Shown here one piece after another: positions 20,825 to 30,662 of a stretch of DNA of 64,000 bases. Position numbers and translations under genes: made by a program. The stretch's first letter is position 1, and each line of letters starts with the position of its first letter. Source of the DNA: Thermodesulfovibrio sp. (GTDB taxonomy: Bacteria > Nitrospirota > Thermodesulfovibrionia > Thermodesulfovibrionales > Thermodesulfovibrionaceae); NCBI GenBank assembly GCA_025057595.1, contig JANXBK010000001.1:93511-157510 (forward strand). Direction: 5' to 3'. The notes beneath the pieces are model-generated. The model ran no database searches. It was given only the letters and a program-made list of their open reading frames with translations, and was not told the origin of the DNA.

Positions 20825-22537
20825 TTACTCTAAAGTATACTTTGTTTTAGCTAATAAGAAAAGTCTTTTCCAAAGTAATCTGTTTATTCCTACAACAATC
20901 ATTGACATAAAACAAGTTGACGCAAGAAGAAGTGCGAAGTTTCCCGAAGCACTTGATGAGCTTATTAAGGCTCCGAGTCCCTTTGTCTGCATTATTTGTC
21001 CTCCAAAAGAAACATACTCACTTACTATTGTAGCATTCCAAGCTCCTCCAGATGCAGTTATGAGCCCTGTGATAAGATAAGGAAATATTCCAGGAAGTAT
21101 TAAAACTTTCCATTTTCTTAAGCCCTTTATTCCATATGCACGAGATATCTCAATTAGGTCTTTTGGTATAGATGAAGCTCCTGCAATAATATTAAACAGC
21201 AAATACCACTGAGTACCAAGAAGCATTAAGAATATTGCTCCAATATCAAGCCCTCCTCCAATTTTAATAAGAAAAAGTAAAATTACAGGAAATACTGCAG
21301 TGGCAGGCACACTTGCAGCGATTTGAATAATACCTTGCAGAAACTTTGCAGCTTTAGGATTAAGTCCGATATAAACGCCCACAGGTAAAGTCCAGCTTAA
21401 TGCAATAATTAAAGCAGCAGAGACTCTAAGGAGAGAGTAAAAGGCTGCTTCCATTATTGTGATAATATCCCTTAGTTTTATTAATGAAATAATAGATAAA
21501 GCATTTATAAAAGCCCATACTAACAGTGAAAAAATTATAAGTAAAATCAAAAAACCGACAAGTTTGCTTATTAAATTTAGCAAAGAGGATTTAGTCAGGA
21601 AAACTTTACTGTAGCTAAGTTTTTCAATGTGGTAAATAAAAGTATTTATTAGATTTGTCAGTTTTCTAAGTAAAATAGAGCCTGTCAAAATATTTAGGAA
21701 AAAAGACTCCCTTTCTTCCTCTGGAGGAATTGTCTCCATTCTAAATCTCTGAGACCAAACAATAAGGGGTCTCCAAATACATATATCAAGAATAATTATT
21801 AAAAGAATCATAGTTCCTAATCCATAGACTACATGCTCTATGCTTCCTAAGTTTGCAGCTGTCTGAATATAGGAGCCAAGCCCAGGAAGTCTGAAGTCTT
21901 TGTCTTCAAGAACAAACATCTCACAAGCCATAAGAAAAAACCACCCTCCAGCAACGCTCATCATACTGTTCCATATAAGCCCTATAGCACTAAAAGGCAG
22001 ATCAAGTTTAAGAAACTTTGAAAACTTACTTAGTTTAAATGTTTTTACTACTTCTTTCATCTCCTTTGGAATTGTGTTTATAGAGTGATAAAAACTAAAG
22101 GTCATATTCCAAACTTGACCTGTAAAAATTAAAAGTATACATGCTATCTCAAGACCTATTCTTTTACCTGGAAATAGAGCTATCATAGCCAGAACAACAC
22201 CTGGAAGAAAAGAAAGTACTGGTATTGACTGAAGAATATCAAGTAGAGGAATCATTACCTTTTCATGATATTTAGTTCTTGAGGCAGTATACCCATACCA
22301 AATTGAAAAAATTAAGGATATTAGATAGGCTACAAAGATTCTAAAGAGAGACTGGATTGCATATTCAGGGATATTTTTTGGATTAAGATCTATTTGAATT
22401 GTTCTTGTATATGGTTCTGTCCATTGGGAAGCAATGTATATAATTAGAGAAAGAATACATAAAATAATTAAAAATACGCCTATGTCAATAGCTCTTACTC
22501 TGAATGTTTCAAAAGGAATAGATATAGGGATCTTCAC
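20825..22537 (-). CDS. ABC transporter permease with two fused binding-protein-dependent transport domains
   Basis: 570 aa, two repeated TM modules each with an EAA-like loop (IPKEMKEVVKTFKLSKFSKFLKLDLP and IPKDLIEISRAYGIKGLRKWKVLILPGIFP). Confidence 0.9.
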   Translation of the reverse strand: MKIPISIPFETFRVRAIDIGVFLIILCILSLIIYIASQWTEPYTRTIQIDLNPKNIPEYAIQSLFRIFVAYLISLIFSIWYGYTASRTKYHEKVMIPLLDILQSIPVLSFLPGVVLAMIALFPGKRIGLEIACILLIFTGQVWNMTFSFYHSINTIPKEMKEVVKTFKLSKFSKFLKLDLPFSAIGLIWNSMMSVAGGWFFLMACEMFVLEDKDFRLPGLGSYIQTAANLGSIEHVVYGLGTMILLIIILDICIWRPLIVWSQRFRMETIPPEEERESFFLNILTGSILLRKLTNLINTFIYHIEKLSYSKVFLTKSSLLNLISKLVGFLILLIIFSLLVWAFINALSIISLIKLRDIITIMEAAFYSLLRVSAALIIALSWTLPVGVYIGLNPKAAKFLQGIIQIAASVPATAVFPVILLFLIKIGGGLDIGAIFLMLLGTQWYLLFNIIAGASSIPKDLIEISRAYGIKGLRKWKVLILPGIFPYLITGLITASGGAWNATIVSEYVSFGGQIMQTKGLGALISSSSASGNFALLLASTCFMSMIVVGINRLLWKRLFLLAKTKYTLE

Positions 22538-22596
22538 AAAAACACCTCAAAAAAGAAATCTTAGAATTATAAAATCAATCTTTAAATCATTGCCAG

Positions 22597-22623
22597 AAAA
22601 TTTTACATAAAAAGTAAAATTTT
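22597..22623. repeat. Perfect 10-bp inverted repeat in divergent intergenic region
   Basis: AAAATTTTAC-ATAAAAA-GTAAAATTTT between permease and histidine kinase. Confidence 0.6.
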
Positions 22624-22768
22624 TATAAAATTTTGTTTATGATTATCATTAATTCTTACTGTTTTAGCTTTAGCCTCTATGAAAGAGAGATATATGACCA
22701 GCCACAAGTAGAAAACTACTGTCAAGTTAAATGTGCTTTAACCTTGAGAATTAAGATGAGGTAGTAAA

Positions 22769-25276
22769 ATGAATCCTATTTTTGATAATACATTAAATTT
22801 TTTAAGAGCATCTTTTTGGTTAATGTATTTAGTTGTTTTTTGGTATTTGTCTTTCTGGAGAAAAGAAGACTACTGGAATATATCTTTTAAGGTGAGATTT
22901 CATCATGTTTTAGGGCTTTTTCTTATTTTTTCTATTAATCTTCTATTTCTTTTAGGTTTTTTCCTTAAAGAGGCGCTTTATTTTTATGTATCACTAATAA
23001 GTAGTTTTATTTGTTTAATTCTTTTTGTAGATTTTTATAAATACTTCAGAATAAAGTTTTATTATCTACTGTTGCCATTGCTCTTTGTTTTATTCTATAA
23101 ATTTTTTGGTTTCAAAGTTGTTGTTTTTTTAAGTTTTTTAGTTTTAGCGATATTTTTTGCTAATCTTACTTTAACAAAAAAGCTCTCTTTCAATAAATTT
23201 ATTAAAAAAATTTTCGTAGGTTTAAGCTTCCACTTTGTGTTTCTAGGTTTTTATGCTTTATACCCTAATATTTTTTTTAATTTTTTAGCTACGGCATCGG
23301 TTTTTTACTGCCTATTGCTCTGTCTCAAGGAATTATATAGTGAAAGATTCAGAAACTCCCTAATTTATTTAGTAAGTTTTATCGGGGTTTTTGTAGTTCT
23401 AATATTATTTTGGCAAAAATATGTAGATTCAATCAAAAGCAGAGATGCTCATTATAAAGAAATAGTTCTTCATAGTATTTCCTCTGAAATAAAAGATACG
23501 ATTTTGCATTACAGTAATTTTATTAAAATTATTTCAGTCTCTAAAGAGTTAAAAGAGTATCTCAAAGAAGGCTACAATTTTCTAAGTGATTATTTAACTT
23601 ATCTTAATGCTACTCTTAACACAGAATTAATATTTTTTGTTGACAAAGAAGGAATTGTGAGAGCAGTTTCATCAAACTATAGAGCTTTTAAGCTAAACAA
23701 AAATGTAAAATTTAGAAAGTACTTTAGAGAAGCATCTGAAGGGAAAACTTCAGTTTTTATAGCAAGAGGTATTTACACTGGCAGAGAAGATATAAGAGTT
23801 GCCACTCCTGTTTTTAACAAAAAAGAGATATTAGGAGTTTTAGTTTTTCAGTTTCCAGTAAGTTCAGATTTTATTAAATATGTTGAAGTTGAGAATGCCT
23901 TTTTAATGCATAAAACTGGATTTATTCTGATAGGAAGAGAGGATTTAAAAAACAGATCAATTTATAAGTTAAATGAAGAAGATTTGAGAAAGCTTTATTT
24001 TGAGCAGATAGCAGGAAATGACAGAATTTTAGAGACGAAATTTAAACAGTTAGATGATACACACTTTTTAGATGAGAGTGGCAAAAAGTTTTTTCTTGTT
24101 AAAACTTCCATTAATCCTGAGTGGTACTTAGGTAGTTTTATTGATCTTAATGTCTATGAGAGATATACTGCTTTATTTTTTGTAGCCTCTATGTTTTTAA
24201 CTTTTATAGCCCATAACTTTGCAGTGAGAAGCTTTGAAAGGATGAGAGAAAGATTACTTAAAACTTTAGAGGAGTTGGAAGAAAAAAGAATCAGTCTTGA
24301 CTCTATGGATACAGGAGTTTTGTATACAGACAAATTAGGAAAAATTAAATATGCAAATAAAGAAGCCCAGAAGCTTTTGGGTCTAAAAGAGGATTTAAAA
24401 GATAAGTTTTTAAGAGAAGTTTTATTTTTAAAAGAGCATGAGAACCCGGATTTTAAGATAATAAAAACTAACGATGAAGAGATCCCTGTAATATATACAG
24501 AAAGTTCCCTTGTTGTCAAAGGATACTATTTTGGAGATGTGATAACAATTAAAGATGCCAGAGAGCTAATTCATAGGCAGGAGCTTCAGAGAAAAATTGA
24601 AAAATTAAATATTATAACAAAAATTTCTTCAGGCATAGTTCATGAGTTTAATAACTATTTAATGGTTATTACAGGAAATCTTTCAATTCTTAAAGAGATT
24701 TTAAAGGAAGAAAAATACAAAAAATATGTTGACACAATGCTTAATTCTACAAAAATAATGAGTGATGTTCTACAGGAGTTTGAAGCTCTAAGCTCTGATT
24801 TAGTATATAAAAAAGAGAAAATAAATATAGAGTCTATTTTGAGACAGACCTTAGATGTTGTACTCAGCGGAAGTAGAATAAACTACAGTGTTGAAAACTT
24901 CTCATTAAGTCAGATTTATGCAGATTCTCGTCAGATTTATAGAATTTTTCAAAACATAATACTTAATGCCAAACAAGCAATGAAAGATGAAGGAAGTATA
25001 TCTGTAAAAATAGAAGAGATTTTAAACGAAGGACAAATATCAGAATTATCAAAAGGAAAATATATCTTAGTAAAAATAGAAGATACTGGTCCAGGAATAC
25101 CAGAGGAGTATATTGATAGAATCTTTGAGCCCTTCTTTACCCTAAATAAGAAAGGACGGGGATTAGGATTAAGCATTGTTAAAAGTTTAATAGAAAAACT
25201 AAATGGAAAAATCACAGTCGAAAGCAAGATAGGCATTGGTACAAAGTTTAACATTTATTTCCCTGTATCAGATTAA
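22769..25276 (+). CDS. Multi-TM sensor histidine kinase (N-terminal membrane domain, Cache-like sensor, PAS, HisKA, HATPase)
   Basis: Many hydrophobic helices in residues ~1-220; IVHEFNNYLMVITGNL H-box; NIILNAKQAM N-box; EDTGPGIPEEYIDRIFEPFFTL; GRGLGLSIVKSLI. Confidence 0.9.
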   Translation: MNPIFDNTLNFLRASFWLMYLVVFWYLSFWRKEDYWNISFKVRFHHVLGLFLIFSINLLFLLGFFLKEALYFYVSLISSFICLILFVDFYKYFRIKFYYLLLPLLFVLFYKFFGFKVVVFLSFLVLAIFFANLTLTKKLSFNKFIKKIFVGLSFHFVFLGFYALYPNIFFNFLATASVFYCLLLCLKELYSERFRNSLIYLVSFIGVFVVLILFWQKYVDSIKSRDAHYKEIVLHSISSEIKDTILHYSNFIKIISVSKELKEYLKEGYNFLSDYLTYLNATLNTELIFFVDKEGIVRAVSSNYRAFKLNKNVKFRKYFREASEGKTSVFIARGIYTGREDIRVATPVFNKKEILGVLVFQFPVSSDFIKYVEVENAFLMHKTGFILIGREDLKNRSIYKLNEEDLRKLYFEQIAGNDRILETKFKQLDDTHFLDESGKKFFLVKTSINPEWYLGSFIDLNVYERYTALFFVASMFLTFIAHNFAVRSFERMRERLLKTLEELEEKRISLDSMDTGVLYTDKLGKIKYANKEAQKLLGLKEDLKDKFLREVLFLKEHENPDFKIIKTNDEEIPVIYTESSLVVKGYYFGDVITIKDARELIHRQELQRKIEKLNIITKISSGIVHEFNNYLMVITGNLSILKEILKEEKYKKYVDTMLNSTKIMSDVLQEFEALSSDLVYKKEKINIESILRQTLDVVLSGSRINYSVENFSLSQIYADSRQIYRIFQNIILNAKQAMKDEGSISVKIEEILNEGQISELSKGKYILVKIEDTGPGIPEEYIDRIFEPFFTLNKKGRGLGLSIVKSLIEKLNGKITVESKIGIGTKFNIYFPVSD

Positions 25277-25645
25277 TTTTAGACTTTGAAGTAGTCTTAT
25301 TAATTCTTGGAGGGTATAGGGTTTTTTGAGTATATCTTTAAATCCTAAATTTTCATAATCTCTAAAAGCGTTATCGTTAGAGTAACCGCTTGAAATAACC
25401 GCAGTTATATCTGATTTAATTTTTTTTAATTCTTTCATTACTTCAAATCCGTGCATTCCTGGTAAAATTAAGTCAATAAAGACTAAATCAAAGGGTTCTT
25501 TTTTTGTTTCAGCCAAGATAAATTTTTCTATAGCTGTGTTACCATCCTCTGCTAAGGTGACTTCAAAACCCAAAAACTCAAGCATCTCTTTTAAGGTTTC
25601 TCTTACAAGTTCATTGTCTTCTATGATAAGTACTTTCTTTTTCAC
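25268..25645 (-). CDS. Stand-alone response regulator receiver domain protein
   Basis: VLIIEDNELVRETLKEMLEFLGFEV, LVFIDLILPGMHG, AVISSGYS, KPYT. Confidence 0.92.
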   Translation of the reverse strand: MKKKVLIIEDNELVRETLKEMLEFLGFEVTLAEDGNTAIEKFILAETKKEPFDLVFIDLILPGMHGFEVMKELKKIKSDITAVISSGYSNDNAFRDYENLGFKDILKKPYTLQELIRLLQSLKLI

Positions 25646-25726
25646 AAAAAAATTATATCACAGTTTTAGAGAGTTAAAAAAATTAGTATGGTAAAATAAA
25701 AAAATTCAGATTTAAAGGAGGAGATA

Positions 25727-27010
25727 ATGAAATTAAAAAAATCTAAGAGATTTTATAAAAAAGCTTTATCTCTTATGCCTGCAGGTGTAAACAGTCCTGT
25801 AAGGGCATTTAAGGCTGTTGGAGGAAATCCAATTTTTATTTCAAAGGGCAAAGGCTCTAAGATTTATGATATAGATGGCAACAAATATATAGACTATGTT
25901 CTTTCATGGGGTCCGCTTATTTTAGGGCATGCTCATCCTTCTGTTGTTAAAGCTTTAAAAAAAGCAGTTGAGAGAGGAACAAGTTATGGAGCTCCGACTT
26001 TATTGGAGATAGAGCTTTCAGAGCTTATAAAGAAAGCAATTCCATCAATACAAAAAATAAGGATGGTTAACTCTGGAACAGAGGCAACTATGTCTGCAAT
26101 AAGAGTTGCGAGAGGATTTACAAAAAGAAACAAAGTTGTAAAGTTTGAAGGATGCTATCATGGACATGTGGATGGTTTACTTGTCTCTGCTGGCTCAGGA
26201 GGAGCTACATTCGGAATTCCTGACAGTCTTGGTGTGCCTCAATCTTATGTAGCAGAAACTATAGTTTTGCCCTTCAATGACTCAGAAACATTTAAGAAGA
26301 CTCTTAAGGAGCATTACAAAGATATAGCATGTGTTATTGTTGAGCCAGTGGTAGGAAATATGGGATGCATACTACCTAAGGAAGAGTTTTTAAAAGCCTT
26401 AAGGGAGGAAACTGAAAAATACGGTATTTTATTAATCTTTGATGAAGTTATGACAGGATTTAGACTTTGTTTTGGTGGAGCGCAAGATTACTATGGTATA
26501 AAGCCAGATATTACATGTCTTGGCAAAGTCATTGGTGGTGGTCTTCCAGTGGGCGCTTATGGAGGAAAAGCAGAGATAATGTCTATGGTTGCACCAGAAG
26601 GTGGAGTTTATCAAGCGGGCACTCTTTCAGGAAATCCTATTGCTATGACAGCAGGCATAGAGACTTTACGAATTCTTTCAAAGCCAGGTATATATAAAAA
26701 ACTTGAGGAAAGAATGGTTCAACTTGAGGAAGGACTAAAAGATGTAGCTAAAAGGGCTCGAGCAAAAGTACAGTTTTATAGAGCAGGAACTATGTTTTGT
26801 ACATACTTTACTGAGACAGAAGTTATAAATGCAAAGACAGCGAGAAGCTCGGATACTGAAAAGTTTAAAAAGTTTTTCTGGCAGATGATTAAAAGAGGAG
26901 TTTACATTGCTCCTTCACAGTTTGAAGCTGGATTTATCTCTTTGGCTCACTCTGAGAAGGATATTGAAAAAACAATTAAGGCAGCCTTTGAGGCATTTAA
27001 GACATTATGA
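25727..27010 (+). CDS. hemL: Glutamate-1-semialdehyde 2,1-aminomutase
   Basis: [64 protein letters not shown]. Confidence 0.97.
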   Translation: MKLKKSKRFYKKALSLMPAGVNSPVRAFKAVGGNPIFISKGKGSKIYDIDGNKYIDYVLSWGPLILGHAHPSVVKALKKAVERGTSYGAPTLLEIELSELIKKAIPSIQKIRMVNSGTEATMSAIRVARGFTKRNKVVKFEGCYHGHVDGLLVSAGSGGATFGIPDSLGVPQSYVAETIVLPFNDSETFKKTLKEHYKDIACVIVEPVVGNMGCILPKEEFLKALREETEKYGILLIFDEVMTGFRLCFGGAQDYYGIKPDITCLGKVIGGGLPVGAYGGKAEIMSMVAPEGGVYQAGTLSGNPIAMTAGIETLRILSKPGIYKKLEERMVQLEEGLKDVAKRARAKVQFYRAGTMFCTYFTETEVINAKTARSSDTEKFKKFFWQMIKRGVYIAPSQFEAGFISLAHSEKDIEKTIKAAFEAFKTL

Positions 27011-27531
27011 TTTTTTTTGATCCTTTAGAACAGGAGGAAAGGGCACAGACATACAGACTTTTTGCTTATCTTTTTTTGGATATTCCCGATACTGACTTAA
27101 TTCAGGAGTTTGAAAATTATTCAGAGACAGAAATAAAAGACACTTATGAAGAGATATGCGATGATTTTATTTTTTTATTTACAGAGGGAAATGTACCTAA
27201 CTATGAAGCTTTTTACAGACAAGAGCTTTACAGTGGAATCCCTATAAATTTTTATCTTGATGACATTCAGCATTTTTATTGGACAGCAGGAGTAGCAGTT
27301 GATGAAGAGTTTGATTTACCTCCTGATCATATCTCAATGGAGCTTATCTTTATGAGTTATCTCATACAGCAAAGACTTATTGAGCTTCAGATAGAGTTTT
27401 TAAAAAGACTTTGCGAATGGCTTCCTCTTTTCTGTGATACTTTGTATGAGAAAGCAAAAACTGATTTTTATAAAGAAGTTGCATATTCTCTTAAAGAATT
27501 TGTATTATCAGAGTGTGAGGATATATTATGA
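27007..27531 (+). CDS. TorD/DmsD-like molybdoenzyme maturation chaperone
   Basis: [17 protein letters not shown]-terminus and [18 protein letters not shown] motif; overlaps hemL. Confidence 0.7.
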   Translation: MIFFDPLEQEERAQTYRLFAYLFLDIPDTDLIQEFENYSETEIKDTYEEICDDFIFLFTEGNVPNYEAFYRQELYSGIPINFYLDDIQHFYWTAGVAVDEEFDLPPDHISMELIFMSYLIQQRLIELQIEFLKRLCEWLPLFCDTLYEKAKTDFYKEVAYSLKEFVLSECEDIL

Positions 27532-27785
27532 GTGAAGAGGAAGGCTCAAAAAAATCCTTTTTTAAAGTTTTTATTGAAGCATCCGCCTTAGGAATTAATT
27601 TTGTTTTATGTGTTATTATAGGTATTGGATTAGGATATTTAGTTGATAAATTAGTTGGTTCATTTCCTACTTTTTCAATAATTTTTCTTGCAGCAGGTTT
27701 TGCTGCAGGCATAAGAGAGATCTTTAGATACTTAAAAAAAGTACACGGAAGTTATGGACAAGGAAGTAATAAAAAGGATAAATAA
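27528..27785 (+). CDS. AtpZ/AtpI-family small membrane protein
   Basis: GIGLGYLVDKLVGSFPTFSIIFLAAGFAAGIREIFRYLKK. Confidence 0.75.
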   Translation: MSEEEGSKKSFFKVFIEASALGINFVLCVIIGIGLGYLVDKLVGSFPTFSIIFLAAGFAAGIREIFRYLKKVHGSYGQGSNKKDK

Positions 27786-28119
27786 ATATACTTTTATTCT
27801 ACTTCCATTAATTGCTCTCTTAAGTTATTTAATATGGCAAAATAAAGTAGTAACCGTTAATGTTTTTTTAGGAGGTTTTATAAGCTGGCTCAGTCTTAGA
27901 GAGCTTTCTTGGGCAGTTAAAAAATTTTTTGGCACTCCAGTGTTTCAAATTGCAGTTATTGGATTAAGTTATCTCAAGTTAGGAGCTATTTTTCTGTTTT
28001 TATGGTTTATTGCAGCTCATGGATGGTTTAGTGTTAAAGGACTTTTAATAGGATTTTTAGTGATTCTTGTTGTATCTTTGAGAGAAGCCTATTTGCATGC
28101 AAGGAGACAGCAGATTTGA
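27754..28119 (+). CDS. ATP synthase subunit I-like membrane protein
   Basis: Four predicted hydrophobic helices and position immediately after AtpZ-like gene. Confidence 0.55.
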   Translation: MDKEVIKRINKYTFILLPLIALLSYLIWQNKVVTVNVFLGGFISWLSLRELSWAVKKFFGTPVFQIAVIGLSYLKLGAIFLFLWFIAAHGWFSVKGLLIGFLVILVVSLREAYLHARRQQI

Positions 28120-28274
28120 GTTGGAGAGTTTATCTTTTACTTGCAGTAGCAGTTCTAATTATTATGGCTTTTAAATTAACAAAAGTTCTTGCAATCGTTA
28201 TTTTTCTCTCTGTAGCCTTAGTTATTGTAATAGCCTATTTCTCTAAAAAAGGAGATAGAAGTGGTAAGGCTTGA
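28116..28274 (+). CDS. Small membrane protein (52 aa), not in supplied ORF track
   Basis: TTG start overlaps upstream stop; translates (M)SWRVYLLLAVAVLIIMAFKLTKVLAIVIFLSVALVIVIAYFSKKGDRSGKA*; stop overlaps pgi start. Confidence 0.55.
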   Translation: MSWRVYLLLAVAVLIIMAFKLTKVLAIVIFLSVALVIVIAYFSKKGDRSGKA

Positions 28275-29574
28275 TTACTTAAATTTGACTTATAAAGAAA
28301 TTGGAGAAGTTGGATTAGATATAAAGGATATAGAGATATTTGCAAAAAAGGCATATGAGATGATGCTTAAAAAGCCTTATAAAGAGCTTGATTTTTTAAA
28401 TTTACATAATCAAGATTTATTAAAAATTAAACAATTAAGTAGCAAAGCTAAAGATTATGATTACTTTATCATTCTTGGAATAGGTGGAAGTGCACTTGGT
28501 CCAAAAGTTATTTTAGAAGCATTAAGCCCCTTTCATAATTTAAGAAGAAAACCCAAAGTTTTTGTTTATGATAATGTTGATCCTGTAACATTTAAGAATA
28601 TTATTGAAATTGTTGATTTAAAAAGAACTCTTATAAATGTTATATCAAAATCAGGGACTACAGTAGAGACTCTTGCATCATTTCTGATTTTATGGAAGAT
28701 GATAAGAGACAAAAAACTTAATGTAAGACAACATTTTGTTTTTACTACTGATCCTGAAAAGGGCAGTTTAAGAGTTTTGGCAAATGAATACGGGATTCCA
28801 ACATTAGAGATTCCAAAAAATATTGTTGGGAGATACTCTGTTTTAAGTCCTGTTGGAGTTTTTCTTGCTGAAATAATCGGGACAGAAAGTGAGAGTCTTC
28901 TTGAGGGTGCAAAAGATATCTCTGAGAAGGCGTTAAACGATGATTTATCTGAGAATTCTATGGCTATTTTTGCATCCTGTACTTATTTAATGGATACAAT
29001 GAAAGGAAGAAGAATTCTTGTTTTTTTACCCTACTCGGATAGGCTCAAATCTCTTTCTGAGTGGTTTTGTCAACTTTGGGCAGAGAGTCTGGGTAAAGAA
29101 GGTAAGGGGCCAACTCCTTATCCTTCCTTAGGTACAACGGATCAACATTCACAGTTACAACTATGGATGGAAGGTCCAGAAGACAAAGTAATTTTATTTG
29201 TTTGTATAGAGAATCATAATAGTCAAGAAGAGATACCACAGGAGTTTCATAATATTGAGGGATTAAAATATCTTGGAGGACATACACTGAGTGAACTTAT
29301 AAATATTGAGCAGCTTGCCACTGAGATGGCTTTAACAATGAGTAAAAAACCGAATTTTAAGCTTGTAATTCCTCGTCTTAATGCATACTATCTTGGTCAG
29401 CTTTTTCAATTTCTTCAGATTTCTACTGCTATGACAGGATTTCTTTATAATGTGAATCCTTTTAATCAGCCTGGAGTTGAGCTTGGAAAAAGACTTACCT
29501 ATGGAGCTATGGGAAGAAGAGGCTTTGAAGAGGAGGCTGAAAAGATAAAAAAATACTTACGGAGAAAGATTTAA
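28261..29574 (+). CDS. pgi: Glucose-6-phosphate isomerase
   Basis: IGGSALGPKVI, VISKSGTTVET, GKEGKGPTPYPSLGTTDQHSQLQLWMEGP; GTG start. Confidence 0.95.
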   Translation: MVRLDYLNLTYKEIGEVGLDIKDIEIFAKKAYEMMLKKPYKELDFLNLHNQDLLKIKQLSSKAKDYDYFIILGIGGSALGPKVILEALSPFHNLRRKPKVFVYDNVDPVTFKNIIEIVDLKRTLINVISKSGTTVETLASFLILWKMIRDKKLNVRQHFVFTTDPEKGSLRVLANEYGIPTLEIPKNIVGRYSVLSPVGVFLAEIIGTESESLLEGAKDISEKALNDDLSENSMAIFASCTYLMDTMKGRRILVFLPYSDRLKSLSEWFCQLWAESLGKEGKGPTPYPSLGTTDQHSQLQLWMEGPEDKVILFVCIENHNSQEEIPQEFHNIEGLKYLGGHTLSELINIEQLATEMALTMSKKPNFKLVIPRLNAYYLGQLFQFLQISTAMTGFLYNVNPFNQPGVELGKRLTYGAMGRRGFEEEAEKIKKYLRRKI

Positions 29575-30114
29575 ACTTTTATACCTCTCTCTCCACTCAG
29601 AAGGCAACTCTTTAAGACCGTCTTTACCCCATATACCTTTTCCCTCTTGTCTTGCTAATCTTTGAGCATTAATGAGAAGATTGACATATTTAACATTTGG
29701 TGGAACAGTATAAAGCACTGCATAGCCATCTCTTACCATCATATAGTTAACCATTTTCCCATTTTTATCCCATACATATGCAAGAAGTCTGCCATATCGG
29801 TCTTTATGCTGTATATCAAATTCAAGTCTTACTAACCAGTTACTTTCTTTGATTAATTTTTTTAAATGATTCTTTGCTTTTATTCCCCACGGTTTCTGCT
29901 CTATCTCAGGTGCGTCAATTCCAATGAGACGAACTTTCTCAGTTTTAAGAGAAATACCTAAAAAGGATTTTATTGTAATACTTATAGTATCTCCATCATG
30001 AATACTGACAACTTTATAAAAATCATTATCTTTTTTTGAGCAGGTAGCAAGAAACAATAAGATTAAGGGTAATATTATGAAGTTTTTAATAACTTTAGTA
30101 TAATAAAGATGCAT
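29557..30114 (-). CDS. Thermonuclease (SNase)-family lipoprotein
   Basis: LFLATCSKK lipobox; VVSIHDGDTISI, RLIGIDAPEIEQKPWG, DRYGRLLAYVW. Confidence 0.9.
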   Translation of the reverse strand: MHLYYTKVIKNFIILPLILLFLATCSKKDNDFYKVVSIHDGDTISITIKSFLGISLKTEKVRLIGIDAPEIEQKPWGIKAKNHLKKLIKESNWLVRLEFDIQHKDRYGRLLAYVWDKNGKMVNYMMVRDGYAVLYTVPPNVKYVNLLINAQRLARQEGKGIWGKDGLKELPSEWRERYKSLNLSP

Positions 30115-30131
30115 AAATTTTATTATAAAAA

Positions 30132-30662
30132 ATGGGAAAGGACAAAAACATAGTTTTAGTAGGTTTTATGGGCACTGGTAAAACTACTGTGGGTAAAGTT
30201 GTGGCTAAAAAAATTGGCTATGATTTTGTTGATGTAGATGAAGTGATAGAGAAATTGACAGGAATGACTATACCTGATATTTTCGCTCAATTTGGAGAGG
30301 CACGCTTCAGAGACATTGAAACCGAGGTTATAAAGCTTATAACAAAAAAAACAAAGCAGGTTATTGCTACTGGAGGAGGTGCGGTCTTAAGAGAGGAGAA
30401 TATTCAAGCTTTAAGAAGAAATGGTATTATATTTTGTCTGGAAGCTTCGGAGGAGATAATTTTTGAGAGAGTAAAAAATAGTAATTATAGACCTTTACTT
30501 AAAGTAGAGAAACCAATAGAAAGAATAAGAGAGCTTCTGTCTCAAAGAAAACCAAGATATAGTCTTTCAGATTTTATAATAAATACAGATAAATTAACTG
30601 TAGAGGAAGTAGCAGAAAAAATAATTAATGAGTTTGAGAGGTTAGAAAGTGGAGAAAGTTAG
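30132..30662 (+). CDS. aroK: Shikimate kinase
   Basis: LVGFMGTGKTTVGKVVAKKIGYDFVDVDEVIE, GEARFRDIETEVI, IATGGGAVL. Confidence 0.95.
   Translation: MGKDKNIVLVGFMGTGKTTVGKVVAKKIGYDFVDVDEVIEKLTGMTIPDIFAQFGEARFRDIETEVIKLITKKTKQVIATGGGAVLREENIQALRRNGIIFCLEASEEIIFERVKNSNYRPLLKVEKPIERIRELLSQRKPRYSLSDFIINTDKLTVEEVAEKIINEFERLESGES

Noticed and set aside
22639-22655. Fur box
   Set aside because: ATGATTATCATTAAT resembles only part of the 19-bp consensus, and AT-rich context makes this easy by chance; not called as a feature.
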